Assembly (NCBI GenBank): GCA_017472225.1
Contig: JAFUQS010000056.1
Coordinates: 1-64,000 of the forward strand
Length of the DNA stretch: 64,000 nt
Direction: 5' to 3'
From: Clostridia bacterium
Lineage (GTDB): Bacteria; Bacillota; Clostridia; Oscillospirales; Acutalibacteraceae
Positions 52,424 to 61,013 of the stretch are shown here, one piece after another; the first letter of the stretch is position 1, and each line of letters opens with the position of its first letter. Under the pieces are notes generated by a model. The model saw nothing but the letters and a program-made list of their open reading frames with translations. It had not been told where the DNA came from and ran no database searches. Both the position numbers and the translations under genes were made by a program.

Positions 52424-52822
52424 TTATCTTTTGCCCTTCGTGCTTGCTGTAAAGCGGAATTTTTTGCTTTCTCTTTTTTCTGCAAGTGCTTTTTCTCTTT
52501 TAAGCTTTGCAGCTTTTTTGATGTTTTTCTCTTTTTGAATTGCCTTTTCACGAAGCTCGGGGCTTTCTCTGTAAAGTACAATTACACCGCCGATAACCTG
52601 AATAACCTCAGCACCTGTTGCCTTTGCAAGCTCGTCTGCAGTTTCTCTCGGGGTGATTGGTGAAGATTCAAGCAGAACCTTGACTTTAATCAGCTCTCTT
52701 GCTCTGAGTGCATCATCAGTCTGCTTAATAAGAGCATCACTCATTCCGCCTTTACCAACCTGAAAAAGAGGTTCAAGGTGATTTGCCTGTGCTCTGTACT
52801 GTGCTCTTTCTTTACCTGTCAT
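52424..52822 (-). CDS. yhbY: YhbY family RNA-binding protein (CRM domain)
   Basis: The first 97 residues of this 132-residue protein form a CRM domain: QANHLEPLFQVGKGGMSDAL, IKVKVLLESSPITPRE and GAEVIQVIGGVIVLYRES. CRM proteins bind large-subunit precursors. The remaining 35 residues are strongly basic (KNIKKAAKLKREKALAEKRE), an extension not present in the short E. coli protein. It stands before nadD. Confidence 0.9.
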   Translation of the reverse strand: MTGKERAQYRAQANHLEPLFQVGKGGMSDALIKQTDDALRARELIKVKVLLESSPITPRETADELAKATGAEVIQVIGGVIVLYRESPELREKAIQKEKNIKKAAKLKREKALAEKRESKKFRFTASTKGKR

Positions 52823-52863
52823 TTATATGCTCCTTAAAAGTAGTAGTTTTTAATATTTCAATA

Positions 52864-53454
52864 TCAGTCTGAAGTGATTTCGAGTTTTTCTCTGAGTTCT
52901 TTCAGCGCATTACCTCTGTGGCTGATTGCGTCTTTTTCTTGTGCAGAAAGCTCTGCAAAGCTTTTATTGCCGACCATAAACAGCGGGTCATAGCCGAAGC
53001 CGTTGTCCCCTCTTTTTTCATAGCCGATTCTGCCTTCACAGGTGCCTCTTGCGGTGATTTCTCTGCCGTCAGGGAAGCTGACACAGATGGCACATTCAAA
53101 TCGTGCCGTTCTTTTTTCGTCGGGTACATTTTTGAGATTTTGGAGAAGCTTTCTGTTATTGGCTTCATCATCACCGTGTGTTCCCGAATATCTTGCGGAA
53201 TATACACCCGGCTCACCGCCCAAAGCATCAACGCAAAGTCCGCTGTCATCTGCAATGCAGGGAAGTCCGCTTTCCTTGCAGCCTGCCTGAGCTTTTATTC
53301 TTGCATTATCAAGAAAAGTCTCGCCGTTTTCCTCCACATCCGTAAGCTCTATTCCGAGCATTGTGTCTGTTACAGCCTCATAGCCCATCGGCAAAAGGAT
53401 ACGCTCCATTTCCTTGAGCTTATGCTTATTATGTGTTGCAATTATAATTTTCAT
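52864..53454 (-). CDS. rdgB: XTP/dITP diphosphatase (RdgB/HAM1)
   Basis: This housecleaning enzyme removes deaminated purine triphosphates. The 196-residue protein starts KIIIATHNKHKLKEMERIL and has ARIKAQAGCKESGLPCIADD, with the catalytic aspartates, then VYSARYSG and GDNGFGYDPLFM. The start is five bases after the ftsY stop codon, so they share a message. Confidence 0.95.
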   Translation of the reverse strand: MKIIIATHNKHKLKEMERILLPMGYEAVTDTMLGIELTDVEENGETFLDNARIKAQAGCKESGLPCIADDSGLCVDALGGEPGVYSARYSGTHGDDEANNRKLLQNLKNVPDEKRTARFECAICVSFPDGREITARGTCEGRIGYEKRGDNGFGYDPLFMVGNKSFAELSAQEKDAISHRGNALKELREKLEITSD

Positions 53455-53459
53455 TTCAA

Positions 53460-54395
53460 TCAGTCCTCATCTGCGTGGGTTACGGAAGTATCTTCAAACA
53501 AAGCCTTTGCAAATACCTTTGGCTTGAAGGGCTGAATGTCGTCAATCTGTTCACCGACACCAATAAACTTAACGGGAAGCTTCAGTTCATTCTTGATTGT
53601 GAGAACAACACCGCCTCTTGCCGTGCCGTCAAGCTTTGTAAGAGCAATACCGGTAAGCTCTGCAACATTCATAAATTCCTTTGCCTGATTGACTGCATTC
53701 TGTCCTGTTGTGGCATCAAGCACAAGCAGAATTTCACGGTCAGCATAGGGAAGCTCTTTTTCAACAACCCTGTAAATCTTGCCAAGCTCGTCCATAAGAT
53801 TCTTTTTGTTGTGAAGTCTGCCCGCTGTATCGCAGATGATAATGTCACAGTCACGGGAAATACCTGCGGCAATTGTGTCATAAACTACTGCGGCAGGGTC
53901 TGCGCCTTCCTTATGCTTAACAATGTCAACCCCCGCTCTTTCAGCCCAGATTTCAAGCTGTTCAATTGCAGCGGCTCTGAAGGTATCGGCAGCACCGAGG
54001 ATAACCTTTTTACCTTCTTTTTTATACATTGCGGCAAGCTTACCGATGGTGGTGGTTTTACCCACACCGTTAACACCGATAACAAGAATAATTGAGGGAA
54101 TTGTTATAAGTCCCATATCCTCACCGCCGTCAATCATATCGGCAATGATATCTGAAATAATCATTTTTGCGTGCTTCGGATTGCGCACCTCGTTATGGTT
54201 AACTCTTTTTCTGAGCTCTGCAACAATGTCGGTTGCAGTTTTCATACCGACATCGCCCATGATGAGAGCTTCTTCAAGGTCATCGTATAAATCGTCTGTG
54301 ATTTCTTCATAGGCACCGAGAACATCCTCAATTCTGCCTGTCATACCCTCACGGGTTTTTTTAAGGCCGAAGCCAAGTTTTTTGAATATACCCAT
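53460..54395 (-). CDS. ftsY: Signal recognition particle receptor FtsY
   Basis: FtsY docks SRP-ribosome complexes at the membrane. The 311-residue protein lacks a long acidic A domain, as in many Firmicutes. The N domain (1-95) is followed by the G domain: GVNGVGKTTTIGKLAAMYKK (G1, about 108), DTFRAAAIEQLEIWAERAGV, DTAGRLHNKKNLMDEL (G3) and TKLDGTARGG (G4). It follows smc by 34 bases. Confidence 0.96.
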   Translation of the reverse strand: MGIFKKLGFGLKKTREGMTGRIEDVLGAYEEITDDLYDDLEEALIMGDVGMKTATDIVAELRKRVNHNEVRNPKHAKMIISDIIADMIDGGEDMGLITIPSIILVIGVNGVGKTTTIGKLAAMYKKEGKKVILGAADTFRAAAIEQLEIWAERAGVDIVKHKEGADPAAVVYDTIAAGISRDCDIIICDTAGRLHNKKNLMDELGKIYRVVEKELPYADREILLVLDATTGQNAVNQAKEFMNVAELTGIALTKLDGTARGGVVLTIKNELKLPVKFIGVGEQIDDIQPFKPKVFAKALFEDTSVTHADED

Positions 54396-54429
54396 TGTTT
54401 TTCCTCCTCAGGATAAGAGTATCGTTCTT

Positions 54430-55503
54430 TTATTGTGTAATACCCAATTTTTTAGCAAGCTCTGCTGTTTTAAGCTCAAGAAGCTTTGAAACACCCTGCT
54501 CCTGCATGGTGATACCGTAAAGCATATCAGCTTCTTCCATGGTACCCCTTCTGTGAGTGATGAGAATAAACTGTGTGTTTTCTGTCATTCTTCTCACATA
54601 CTGAGCGTATCTTGTAACATTGACATCGTCAAGCGCAGCCTCAACCTCGTCAAAAATGCAGAAGGGTGCAGGATTTACCTTCATGATAGCAAAAAGAAGT
54701 GCAATTGCCGAAAGTCCCTTTTCACCGCCTGAAAGAGAATCAAGACGCTTAACCATTTTTCCGGGAGGCTGAAGCTTGATATCAATATTGCTTTCAAGCA
54801 CATCTGTCGGATTTTCCAATATAAGCTCTGCCTTGCCGCCGCCGAAAAGCTCACGGAAGGTGTCATTGAAGTTCTCGTTGATTCTGATGAACTGCTCACG
54901 GAACTGATGACTCATTTTATAAGTCAGTTCTTCGATAAGACGGATAAGCTCCTTCTTGCTCTTTTCAACATCTTCAACCTGTCCCGACATAAACTCGTAA
55001 CGCTCTTTGACTTCCTTATATTCCTCAATTGCACCAAGGTTAACAGAGCCCAAATGTCTGATTGAGTTTTTTAGTTCATGAAGTCTTCTTTGAGCGCCCT
55101 TGGGATCCTCCGGCTTTTCACCGATGGCCTCAGCTTCACGCTTTGTAAGCTGATATTCATCATAGAGCTTATTGACAGTGTCATCATATTCCTTCAGCAT
55201 GGTTTCCTTGCGTTCTTCAAGTCTTGCCTTTTCTCCGCCAATCTGTTCCCTTTCGGAAGACTTGGCTTTTTCCCTTATACGGAGTGACTGAGACCTTTCT
55301 TCCTTTTCACTGCGCTTTTTATGCAAGGAAACAATTTCCTGTTTTGACTTTTCCGTTTCAAGGCGAAGCTTTTCTGAAAGGCTCTTCAGCTTTTCAATTT
55401 CTTCCTCAATTTCCTTGTTTTTCTCTCTGATAAGCTCAATTTCCTTATCGAGCTCCTTGTCCCTGTCTTCCTGGCTGACAAGCCTTGCCTTGAGCAGTCC
55501 CAT
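54430..55503 (-). pseudogene. smc: Smc, C-terminal part after an in-frame stop codon
   Basis: These 357 residues carry the second coiled-coil arm and the C-terminal ATPase half of Smc: the ABC signature LSGGEKGLSAIALLFAIMKV and Walker B with PFCIFDEVEAALDDVNVT. The same frame extends upstream without a stop to 55590, where TAA (55591-55593) separates it from the N-terminal part. The ATG at 55503 has no ribosome site and lies within the coiled coil, so this is not a natural gene start. With one base changed, both parts would form a protein of about 1191 residues, the normal Smc size. Confidence 0.85.
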
Positions 55504-55590
55504 AGCCTGCTGCCTTGCTGAAAGGTCCTTATCGGCAACATGAACATCAAGGTTGAGCCTTGAAATTTCAGATGATATTTCTTCCCTTTT

Positions 55591-58005
55591 TTATGAAAGC
55601 TCCGTTTTTCTGCCTGAAAGGGAAAGAAGCCTTTTTTCGGCATTTCCTATTTCTTCGGAAAGCTTTTCCGTTTGCTCTTTCTTTGCTTCAATTGATTTTT
55701 CAATTGAAGAAATTCTTTCATCGGCACTGTTTTTCTCACTCTTCAATTCATTAAGGTCATTTTTTGCAGTAAGAAGCTGCTGTGAAATAAGATTATATTC
55801 ACCCTCAAGACGGATTTTTTCTTCCTGAAGATTTGAAAGCTCTGCTTTTTCGTTTTCAAGCTCTGCAGTGAGCTTTCGGATTTCATTGCAAAGCTTATCG
55901 TAAGACTCCTGCTTTTCTGCAAGCTCCTGAGTGAGCTTTTTGTCCTTTTCCTTCAGGCGTTCAATTTCGGTGCCTCTTGAAAGAATACCTGTACTCTGAG
56001 CCTGAGAACCGCCTGTCATTGAGCCACCCGCATTGATAACCTGTCCGTCAAGAGTAACGATTTTGAAGCGATGCTCATATTTTTTGGCAATTGCGATTGC
56101 TGAGGTCAGATCTTCACAGACAACAACCTTGCCTAAAAGTGAAGATATAATTTCAGCATAGATATCCTTATATGTGATCAGATTTACGGCAGTGTCAATA
56201 TAACCGTAGCAATCATCAAGATTTTTTTCATCGAGTGATTTTCCTTTAATTGCCGAAATCGGTTGGAAGGTTGCACGGCCTGCATTACCTGCTTTGAGAA
56301 AGTTGATTGCATTTTTTGCATCGTTTTCAGTATCGGTAACAATGTTCTGGATTGAATTGCCCAATGCAGTTTCAATTGCAACAGCATATTCACTTTTAAC
56401 TGAAATAAGCTGTGAAATTGTGCCGTGGATACCCTTTAAAGCTCCCTTCTGGCTTTCCTTGATGACCTTTTTAACGGCACCGGAATAGCCTTCCATGTTC
56501 TTTTCGAGTTCTTCAAGCATTTTGATTTTTGAAATTGTACGCTGAGCTTCAAAGGTTTTATCGTCAAGCTCTTTTTTAAGAGAATCTGCCTTTTCGTTTT
56601 TACCGTTAAGGCGCAGACTATAGCCGTTGACAGCGTTGGTACATTCGGCAATTTCTTTTTCGCATTTCTGTTTTTCAAGCTCGATTCTGCCGTTTTGTGA
56701 GGATAAATCATCAACGATTTCCTGTTTACCGATAACAAGGCTTTCAATTGTTTCTACTCTTGTTTTAATTTCAGTAACCGAGGAAAGAAGGGTTGAATGA
56801 ACAACTCTTGCATCGGAAAGCTCATTCGTAAGCACAGCAATGTTTTTTGAAATTTCAGCACTTTCTTCATCAAGATTGCCGCCTTCAAGCTGCATTTTTT
56901 CAAGAAAGTCCCTTGTTTTTTGAAGCTCGGTGCTCTTTTCCTCACGAATTCTTCTGATTTGAGAAATCAGCTTTTCTTCTGTTTCAATTTCCTTCAGAAG
57001 CTGCTTACGGTTGCTTTCTGAATCAGTTCTGTCCCGTCCGATTCGGTCAATCGTTTCATTATTATGCTCAATTGAGTTTCTGAGAACTGCTTGCTCACTC
57101 ATTGAAGAAGCAGCCTTTTCTTCTAATTCGGAAATACCGTTTCTGATTTCATCAATTCTGATATTGATATTCTGAGTGTCGGTCATACACTGCTCAATCA
57201 TACTTTCAATTTCAGAAAGCTCACCTTCAGCACTGTCATACTGATTTTGTGCAATTGCAATTTTATCCTGCTGAGCACTCAAATCTGCCTTTAATTTATC
57301 AATGTTATAAAGCCACAGACCGATTTCTATGGTCTTCTTTTCTTCTGCAAGAACAATGAATTTTTCTGCCTTTTCACTCTGATGCTTCAACGGGCCGATA
57401 CGACTTTCAAGCTCTGTGAGAATATCTCTCAGGCGCACAAGATTTTCTTCCGCCTGAGAAAGCTTTTTGAGTGAATCGTTTCTTCTGTATCTGTATGAGG
57501 ATATACCCGCTGCCTCCTCAAGCATTTCACGGCATTCCTTACCCTTACCGCTGACCATATCGGCGATTTTGCCCTGGCTGACCATTGAATAACCGTCCCT
57601 GCCGAGACCGGTATCCATAAACAGTTCATGAACATCCTTGAGCCTGACGGCAATACCGTTGATTTTATATTCACTTTCGCCTGAGCGATAGTATTTTCTT
57701 GTTACGGATACCTCGTCTGTGTCATAGCCCTTGAGTGCTCTGTCCTTATTATCAAGGCGCAATGTTACCTGAGCAAAGCCGTGAGCCTTACGAAGCTTCG
57801 TTCCGTCGAAGATAACGTCTTCCATTTTAGATCCACGCAAGGACTTGCTTGACTGTTCGCCGAGCACCCATCTGACAGCATCGGAAATGTTACTTTTTCC
57901 GCTTCCGTTAGGTCCCACGACAGCTGTTATGCCTTTGCCGAAATTAAGAGTAGTTTTTTCGGGAAAGGATTTGAAGCCCTGCATTTCAAGTGCTGTTAAT
58001 GTCAT
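55591..58005 (-). CDS. smc: Smc chromosome segregation ATPase, N-terminal part ending in a premature stop
   Basis: These 804 residues hold the N-terminal ATPase half with GPNGSGKSNISDAVRWVLG (Walker A, about 32), a coiled-coil arm, the hinge (about 500-660, GIHGTISQLIS and VVCEDLTSAIAIAKKY) and the start of the returning arm. The frame then meets TAA, after GRKTELS, and continues in the same frame with KREEISSEISRLNLDV, so the interruption is a nonsense codon and not a frameshift. Without the other half the ATPase cannot form its composite site. It follows the radical SAM gene by six bases and precedes ftsY. Confidence 0.92.
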   Translation of the reverse strand: MTLTALEMQGFKSFPEKTTLNFGKGITAVVGPNGSGKSNISDAVRWVLGEQSSKSLRGSKMEDVIFDGTKLRKAHGFAQVTLRLDNKDRALKGYDTDEVSVTRKYYRSGESEYKINGIAVRLKDVHELFMDTGLGRDGYSMVSQGKIADMVSGKGKECREMLEEAAGISSYRYRRNDSLKKLSQAEENLVRLRDILTELESRIGPLKHQSEKAEKFIVLAEEKKTIEIGLWLYNIDKLKADLSAQQDKIAIAQNQYDSAEGELSEIESMIEQCMTDTQNINIRIDEIRNGISELEEKAASSMSEQAVLRNSIEHNNETIDRIGRDRTDSESNRKQLLKEIETEEKLISQIRRIREEKSTELQKTRDFLEKMQLEGGNLDEESAEISKNIAVLTNELSDARVVHSTLLSSVTEIKTRVETIESLVIGKQEIVDDLSSQNGRIELEKQKCEKEIAECTNAVNGYSLRLNGKNEKADSLKKELDDKTFEAQRTISKIKMLEELEKNMEGYSGAVKKVIKESQKGALKGIHGTISQLISVKSEYAVAIETALGNSIQNIVTDTENDAKNAINFLKAGNAGRATFQPISAIKGKSLDEKNLDDCYGYIDTAVNLITYKDIYAEIISSLLGKVVVCEDLTSAIAIAKKYEHRFKIVTLDGQVINAGGSMTGGSQAQSTGILSRGTEIERLKEKDKKLTQELAEKQESYDKLCNEIRKLTAELENEKAELSNLQEEKIRLEGEYNLISQQLLTAKNDLNELKSEKNSADERISSIEKSIEAKKEQTEKLSEEIGNAEKRLLSLSGRKTELS

Positions 58006-58011
58006 AAATTT

Positions 58012-59004
58012 TTAACCTCGCACACTTATTTTATATTTTTCAAAATCGTTTTGCACTATACTGACCTTAAAGCCGAGTCCGTTCAGCTTTTTCAAGTTGC
58101 TTTTTTTCTGTCCCGTAAGCTGAGAAACAAACCTTCTGCCTACGGTGATTTCTATGTCTGTCGATTCTATGTTCTTCTTTTCGATTTCATCAAGGACAAG
58201 CCTTAAATATATTCTGCTTTCGCAGATTTCACGGAACGCAGGATGATATACACCTGCAACGAAGCCTTCCTCAACATTCCCTCCCGAGTGAAGACCGAGG
58301 CGGATAACTCTTATATCATTTTCATGAAACAACATAAGAAGCTTTGCACAAAGCTCTGCCGCTTCATCAAGACACTGAGGCTGATACTTTCCTTCACGGT
58401 ACAACCGTGAAAGCTCCGTATTTTCGAGCACAACGGTGGGATAAATTCTTGCGGTGTCAGGTGAAAGGGAGATGAGCTTTTCTGCAGTTTCAAGTGCACC
58501 TTCATCATTATCACCGAAAAGCCCGGTCATCATCTGCACACCGAATTCGAAGCCATGCTTTTTAATTTTTTCTGCCGCTTTCACAACATCCTCAGCCGTG
58601 TGTCCTCTTTTGTTGAGAGAAAGCACTCTGTCATTCATGCTCTGGCAACCAAGCTCAATTGAGCTCACACCGTAAAATGAGAGAAGGTCGAGCATCTCGT
58701 CACTTATACAGTCAGGTCTTGTGGAAATCCTGATTCCCTTGAAAAGGCCCTTATCAACATATTCCTTGGCTTTTTTTAAAAGGCAGAGCATATATTCCCT
58801 GTCGATTGCAGTGAAGCTGCCACCGAAAAAAGCGATTTCACCTTCATTACAATCGGCTGAACTCAAGGCTGTCTGAACTGCCCTTTCAACATCCTCAGCC
58901 GTGGGTGGTACAACTTTGCCTGAAATTGTTTTCTGATTACAGAAGCTGCAACGGTGGGGACACCCCATATCAGGCACAAACAAAGCTACATTGATATGCT
59001 TCAA
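58012..59004 (-). CDS. Radical SAM protein, Elp3-like without acetyltransferase domain
   Basis: The 330-residue protein has the radical SAM cluster motif GCPHRCSFCNQ (residues 14-24), then GEIAFFGGSFTAIDREYM and ISTRPDCISDEMLDLLSFYG, and VSSIELGCQSMNDRVL, in line with the COG1243/Elp3-like group. The GNAT half of true Elp3 is missing. In Clostridia a gene of this type often lies between rnc and smc, as here. The product of the reaction is unknown; tRNA modification is a guess from the family. It overlaps rnc by four bases. Confidence 0.88.
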   Translation of the reverse strand: MKHINVALFVPDMGCPHRCSFCNQKTISGKVVPPTAEDVERAVQTALSSADCNEGEIAFFGGSFTAIDREYMLCLLKKAKEYVDKGLFKGIRISTRPDCISDEMLDLLSFYGVSSIELGCQSMNDRVLSLNKRGHTAEDVVKAAEKIKKHGFEFGVQMMTGLFGDNDEGALETAEKLISLSPDTARIYPTVVLENTELSRLYREGKYQPQCLDEAAELCAKLLMLFHENDIRVIRLGLHSGGNVEEGFVAGVYHPAFREICESRIYLRLVLDEIEKKNIESTDIEITVGRRFVSQLTGQKKSNLKKLNGLGFKVSIVQNDFEKYKISVRG

Positions 59005-59681
59005 CTTTTGATACCCATCAGCTCAAGAGCCTGCTTTGCAGCCTGCTGCTCAGCAATTTTCTTGCTTCTTCCGGTGCCGCAGCCGATAACATTACTGTTA
59101 AGGTTAACTTCAACCTCAAAGCGTTTGTTGTGATCCGGTCCGCTTTCACCCACAAGCGTGTAGGAAAGATGCTCATCAGGATTTTTCTGAATGATTTCCT
59201 GAAGCTCGGTTTTGTAGTCACGGATGCTCATCTGCTGAGTTGCTGACTTTTTAACAAAATCAAGAACAAACTTTCTTGCTTCATCAAGTCCGCCGTCAAG
59301 ATATATAGCAGCAATGACTGCCTCAAAGGCATCAGCAAGAATTGAAGCTCTGTTTCTTCCGCCCGTATTTTCTTCACCTCTGCCAAGATAAATATATTTG
59401 CCAAGTTCAATTTCCTTTGCAAAGCAGAAAAGAGACTTTTCACAAGCACACGCTGCTCTTTTTTTGGTCATCTCCCCTTCGGGAAGGTGCTTGACATTAT
59501 GATAAAAATATTCCGCAGTGATAACACCGAGAACTGAATCCCCCAAGAATTCAAGCCTTTCATTACATTCCCTTGAAGGCTGTTTTTCGTTTGCATAAGA
59601 GGAATGGGTAAGAGCAGTTTCAAGAAGATTTATGTTATTGAATTTATAGCCTATTTTCTTTTCAAAATCGCTGATATTCAT
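59001..59681 (-). CDS. rnc: Ribonuclease III
   Basis: RNase III cuts double-stranded RNA in rRNA and mRNA processing. The catalytic domain has the signature NERLEFLGDSVLGVI (about residue 40) and ASILADAFEAVIAAIYLDGG. The dsRNA-binding domain (about 155-225) has YKTELQEIIQKNPDEHLSY and SKKIAEQQAAKQALELM. The protein has 226 residues. It overlaps both neighbours by four bases. Confidence 0.96.
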   Translation of the reverse strand: MNISDFEKKIGYKFNNINLLETALTHSSYANEKQPSRECNERLEFLGDSVLGVITAEYFYHNVKHLPEGEMTKKRAACACEKSLFCFAKEIELGKYIYLGRGEENTGGRNRASILADAFEAVIAAIYLDGGLDEARKFVLDFVKKSATQQMSIRDYKTELQEIIQKNPDEHLSYTLVGESGPDHNKRFEVEVNLNSNVIGCGTGRSKKIAEQQAAKQALELMGIKS

Positions 59682-60994
59682 TCTTCTTCACATCCTTTCA
59701 AATAATTCTCTAAATCCTTGATACCTCTCTGAGCGAGAGCCATATATCTTTCTTTTTTATCCCTGATTTTCGGCTCAATCGGCGGCAAAACACCAAAGTT
59801 TGCACCCATAGGCTGAAAATTCACTACACTTTCATCGCTGATATATCTTGAAAGTGCGCCTATCATTGTGGTTTCGGGAAAAATAACCGTTTCCTTTCCC
59901 TCAAGCCGCCTTGCCATATTAAGCCCCGCCATTATACCCGAGGATGCCGACTCCATATATCCTTCAACACCGGTAATCTGCCCTGCAAAGAAAAGCTCGG
60001 GCCTTGCTTTGAAGCTGTAGTCACCGTTCAGAAGCCGTGGCGAGTCGATAAAGGTGTTTCTGTGCATAACACCATAACGGACAAACTCGGCACTGTGAAG
60101 GGCAGGTATCATAGAGAAAACTCTTTTCTGCTCTGGGAATTTAAGGTTGGTCTGAAAACCGACAAGGTTATAAAGAGTACCCTTGCTGTTTTCTTTTCTG
60201 AGCTGCAGAACAGCCCACGGTCTGTGACCTGTGCGGGGATCACGGAGTCCGACAGGCTTCATTGGACCGAAGCGCATCGTATCCTTACCACGGGAAGCTA
60301 AAACCTCAATCGGCATACAGCCCTCATAAAAATCCTTTCGTTTATCGAAGGAATGAAGCGATGCACCCTCGGCATTTATCAGTTCATCATAAAAGGCTTC
60401 ATATTCTTCCTTATTCATGGGACAGTTGATGTAATCATCGTCACCGCCTCTTTCATAGCGTGAAGCCGTAAATGATTTTTCGGCATCGATGCTTTCCAGG
60501 GTGACGATGGGTGCTGCTGCATCGAAAAAGTGAAGTCCTTCACCGCAAAAAGCTGCGATATCCTCACTTATGGTGTCGGATGCCAAGGGTCCCGCCGCAA
60601 CAATTACATTTCCCTCAGGAATTTTTTTGACTTCCTCGTTTATGATTTCGATATTTCCGTGATTTCTGATTTTTTCTGTTATGAGCCTTGCAAATTCATC
60701 TCTGTCAACAGCAAGAGCACCACCGGCGGGTACCTCACACATATCGGCACATTCCATACAAACTGAGCCCAGGCGACGCATCTCCTCTTTAAGAAGCCCC
60801 GCAGCAGATTCAAGCCTTTTTGCCTTCAGTGAATTTGAACACACAAGCTCTGCAAGAAGCGGAAGATGGTGGGCAGGTGAAAATTTTTTCGGCTTCATTT
60901 CATAAAGCTTTACTTTAAAGCCTTTATTTGCCAACTGCCATGCAGCTTCAACGCCTGCAAGACCGCCACCGATAACAACAACCTGCTCACTCAT
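59678..60994 (-). CDS. trmFO: tRNA m5U54 methyltransferase, folate/FAD-dependent
   Basis: TrmFO makes ribothymidine 54 in tRNA using methylenetetrahydrofolate. The FAD motif VVVIGGGLAGVEAAWQLANK is at the start, then FSPAHHLPLLAELVCSNSLK, GCMPIEVLASRGKDTMRFGP and GQITGVEGYMESASSGI. The start is ATG 60994 after AAAGAGGTGAAG; a longer frame reaches 61072 but overlaps topA and has no ribosome site. The result is 438 residues, the usual length. Confidence 0.95.
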   Translation of the reverse strand: MSEQVVVIGGGLAGVEAAWQLANKGFKVKLYEMKPKKFSPAHHLPLLAELVCSNSLKAKRLESAAGLLKEEMRRLGSVCMECADMCEVPAGGALAVDRDEFARLITEKIRNHGNIEIINEEVKKIPEGNVIVAAGPLASDTISEDIAAFCGEGLHFFDAAAPIVTLESIDAEKSFTASRYERGGDDDYINCPMNKEEYEAFYDELINAEGASLHSFDKRKDFYEGCMPIEVLASRGKDTMRFGPMKPVGLRDPRTGHRPWAVLQLRKENSKGTLYNLVGFQTNLKFPEQKRVFSMIPALHSAEFVRYGVMHRNTFIDSPRLLNGDYSFKARPELFFAGQITGVEGYMESASSGIMAGLNMARRLEGKETVIFPETTMIGALSRYISDESVVNFQPMGANFGVLPPIEPKIRDKKERYMALAQRGIKDLENYLKGCEEE

Positions 60995-61013
60995 TTTCTT
61001 CACCTCTTTATAA

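Noticed and set aside
52918..53535. Plus-strand open frame of about 200 codons opposite rdgB and ftsY
   Set aside because: It runs antisense through two intact essential-type genes, has no ribosome site and shows no family motif.
55591..55593. Alternative genetic code with TAA as sense
   Set aside because: All other genes in the window end normally at TAA, TAG or TGA and none has another internal stop.
55503..55595. Frameshift as the cause of the broken smc gene
   Set aside because: The distance between the two parts is a multiple of three and the same frame reads family-like residues on both sides of TAA, so it is a nonsense codon.
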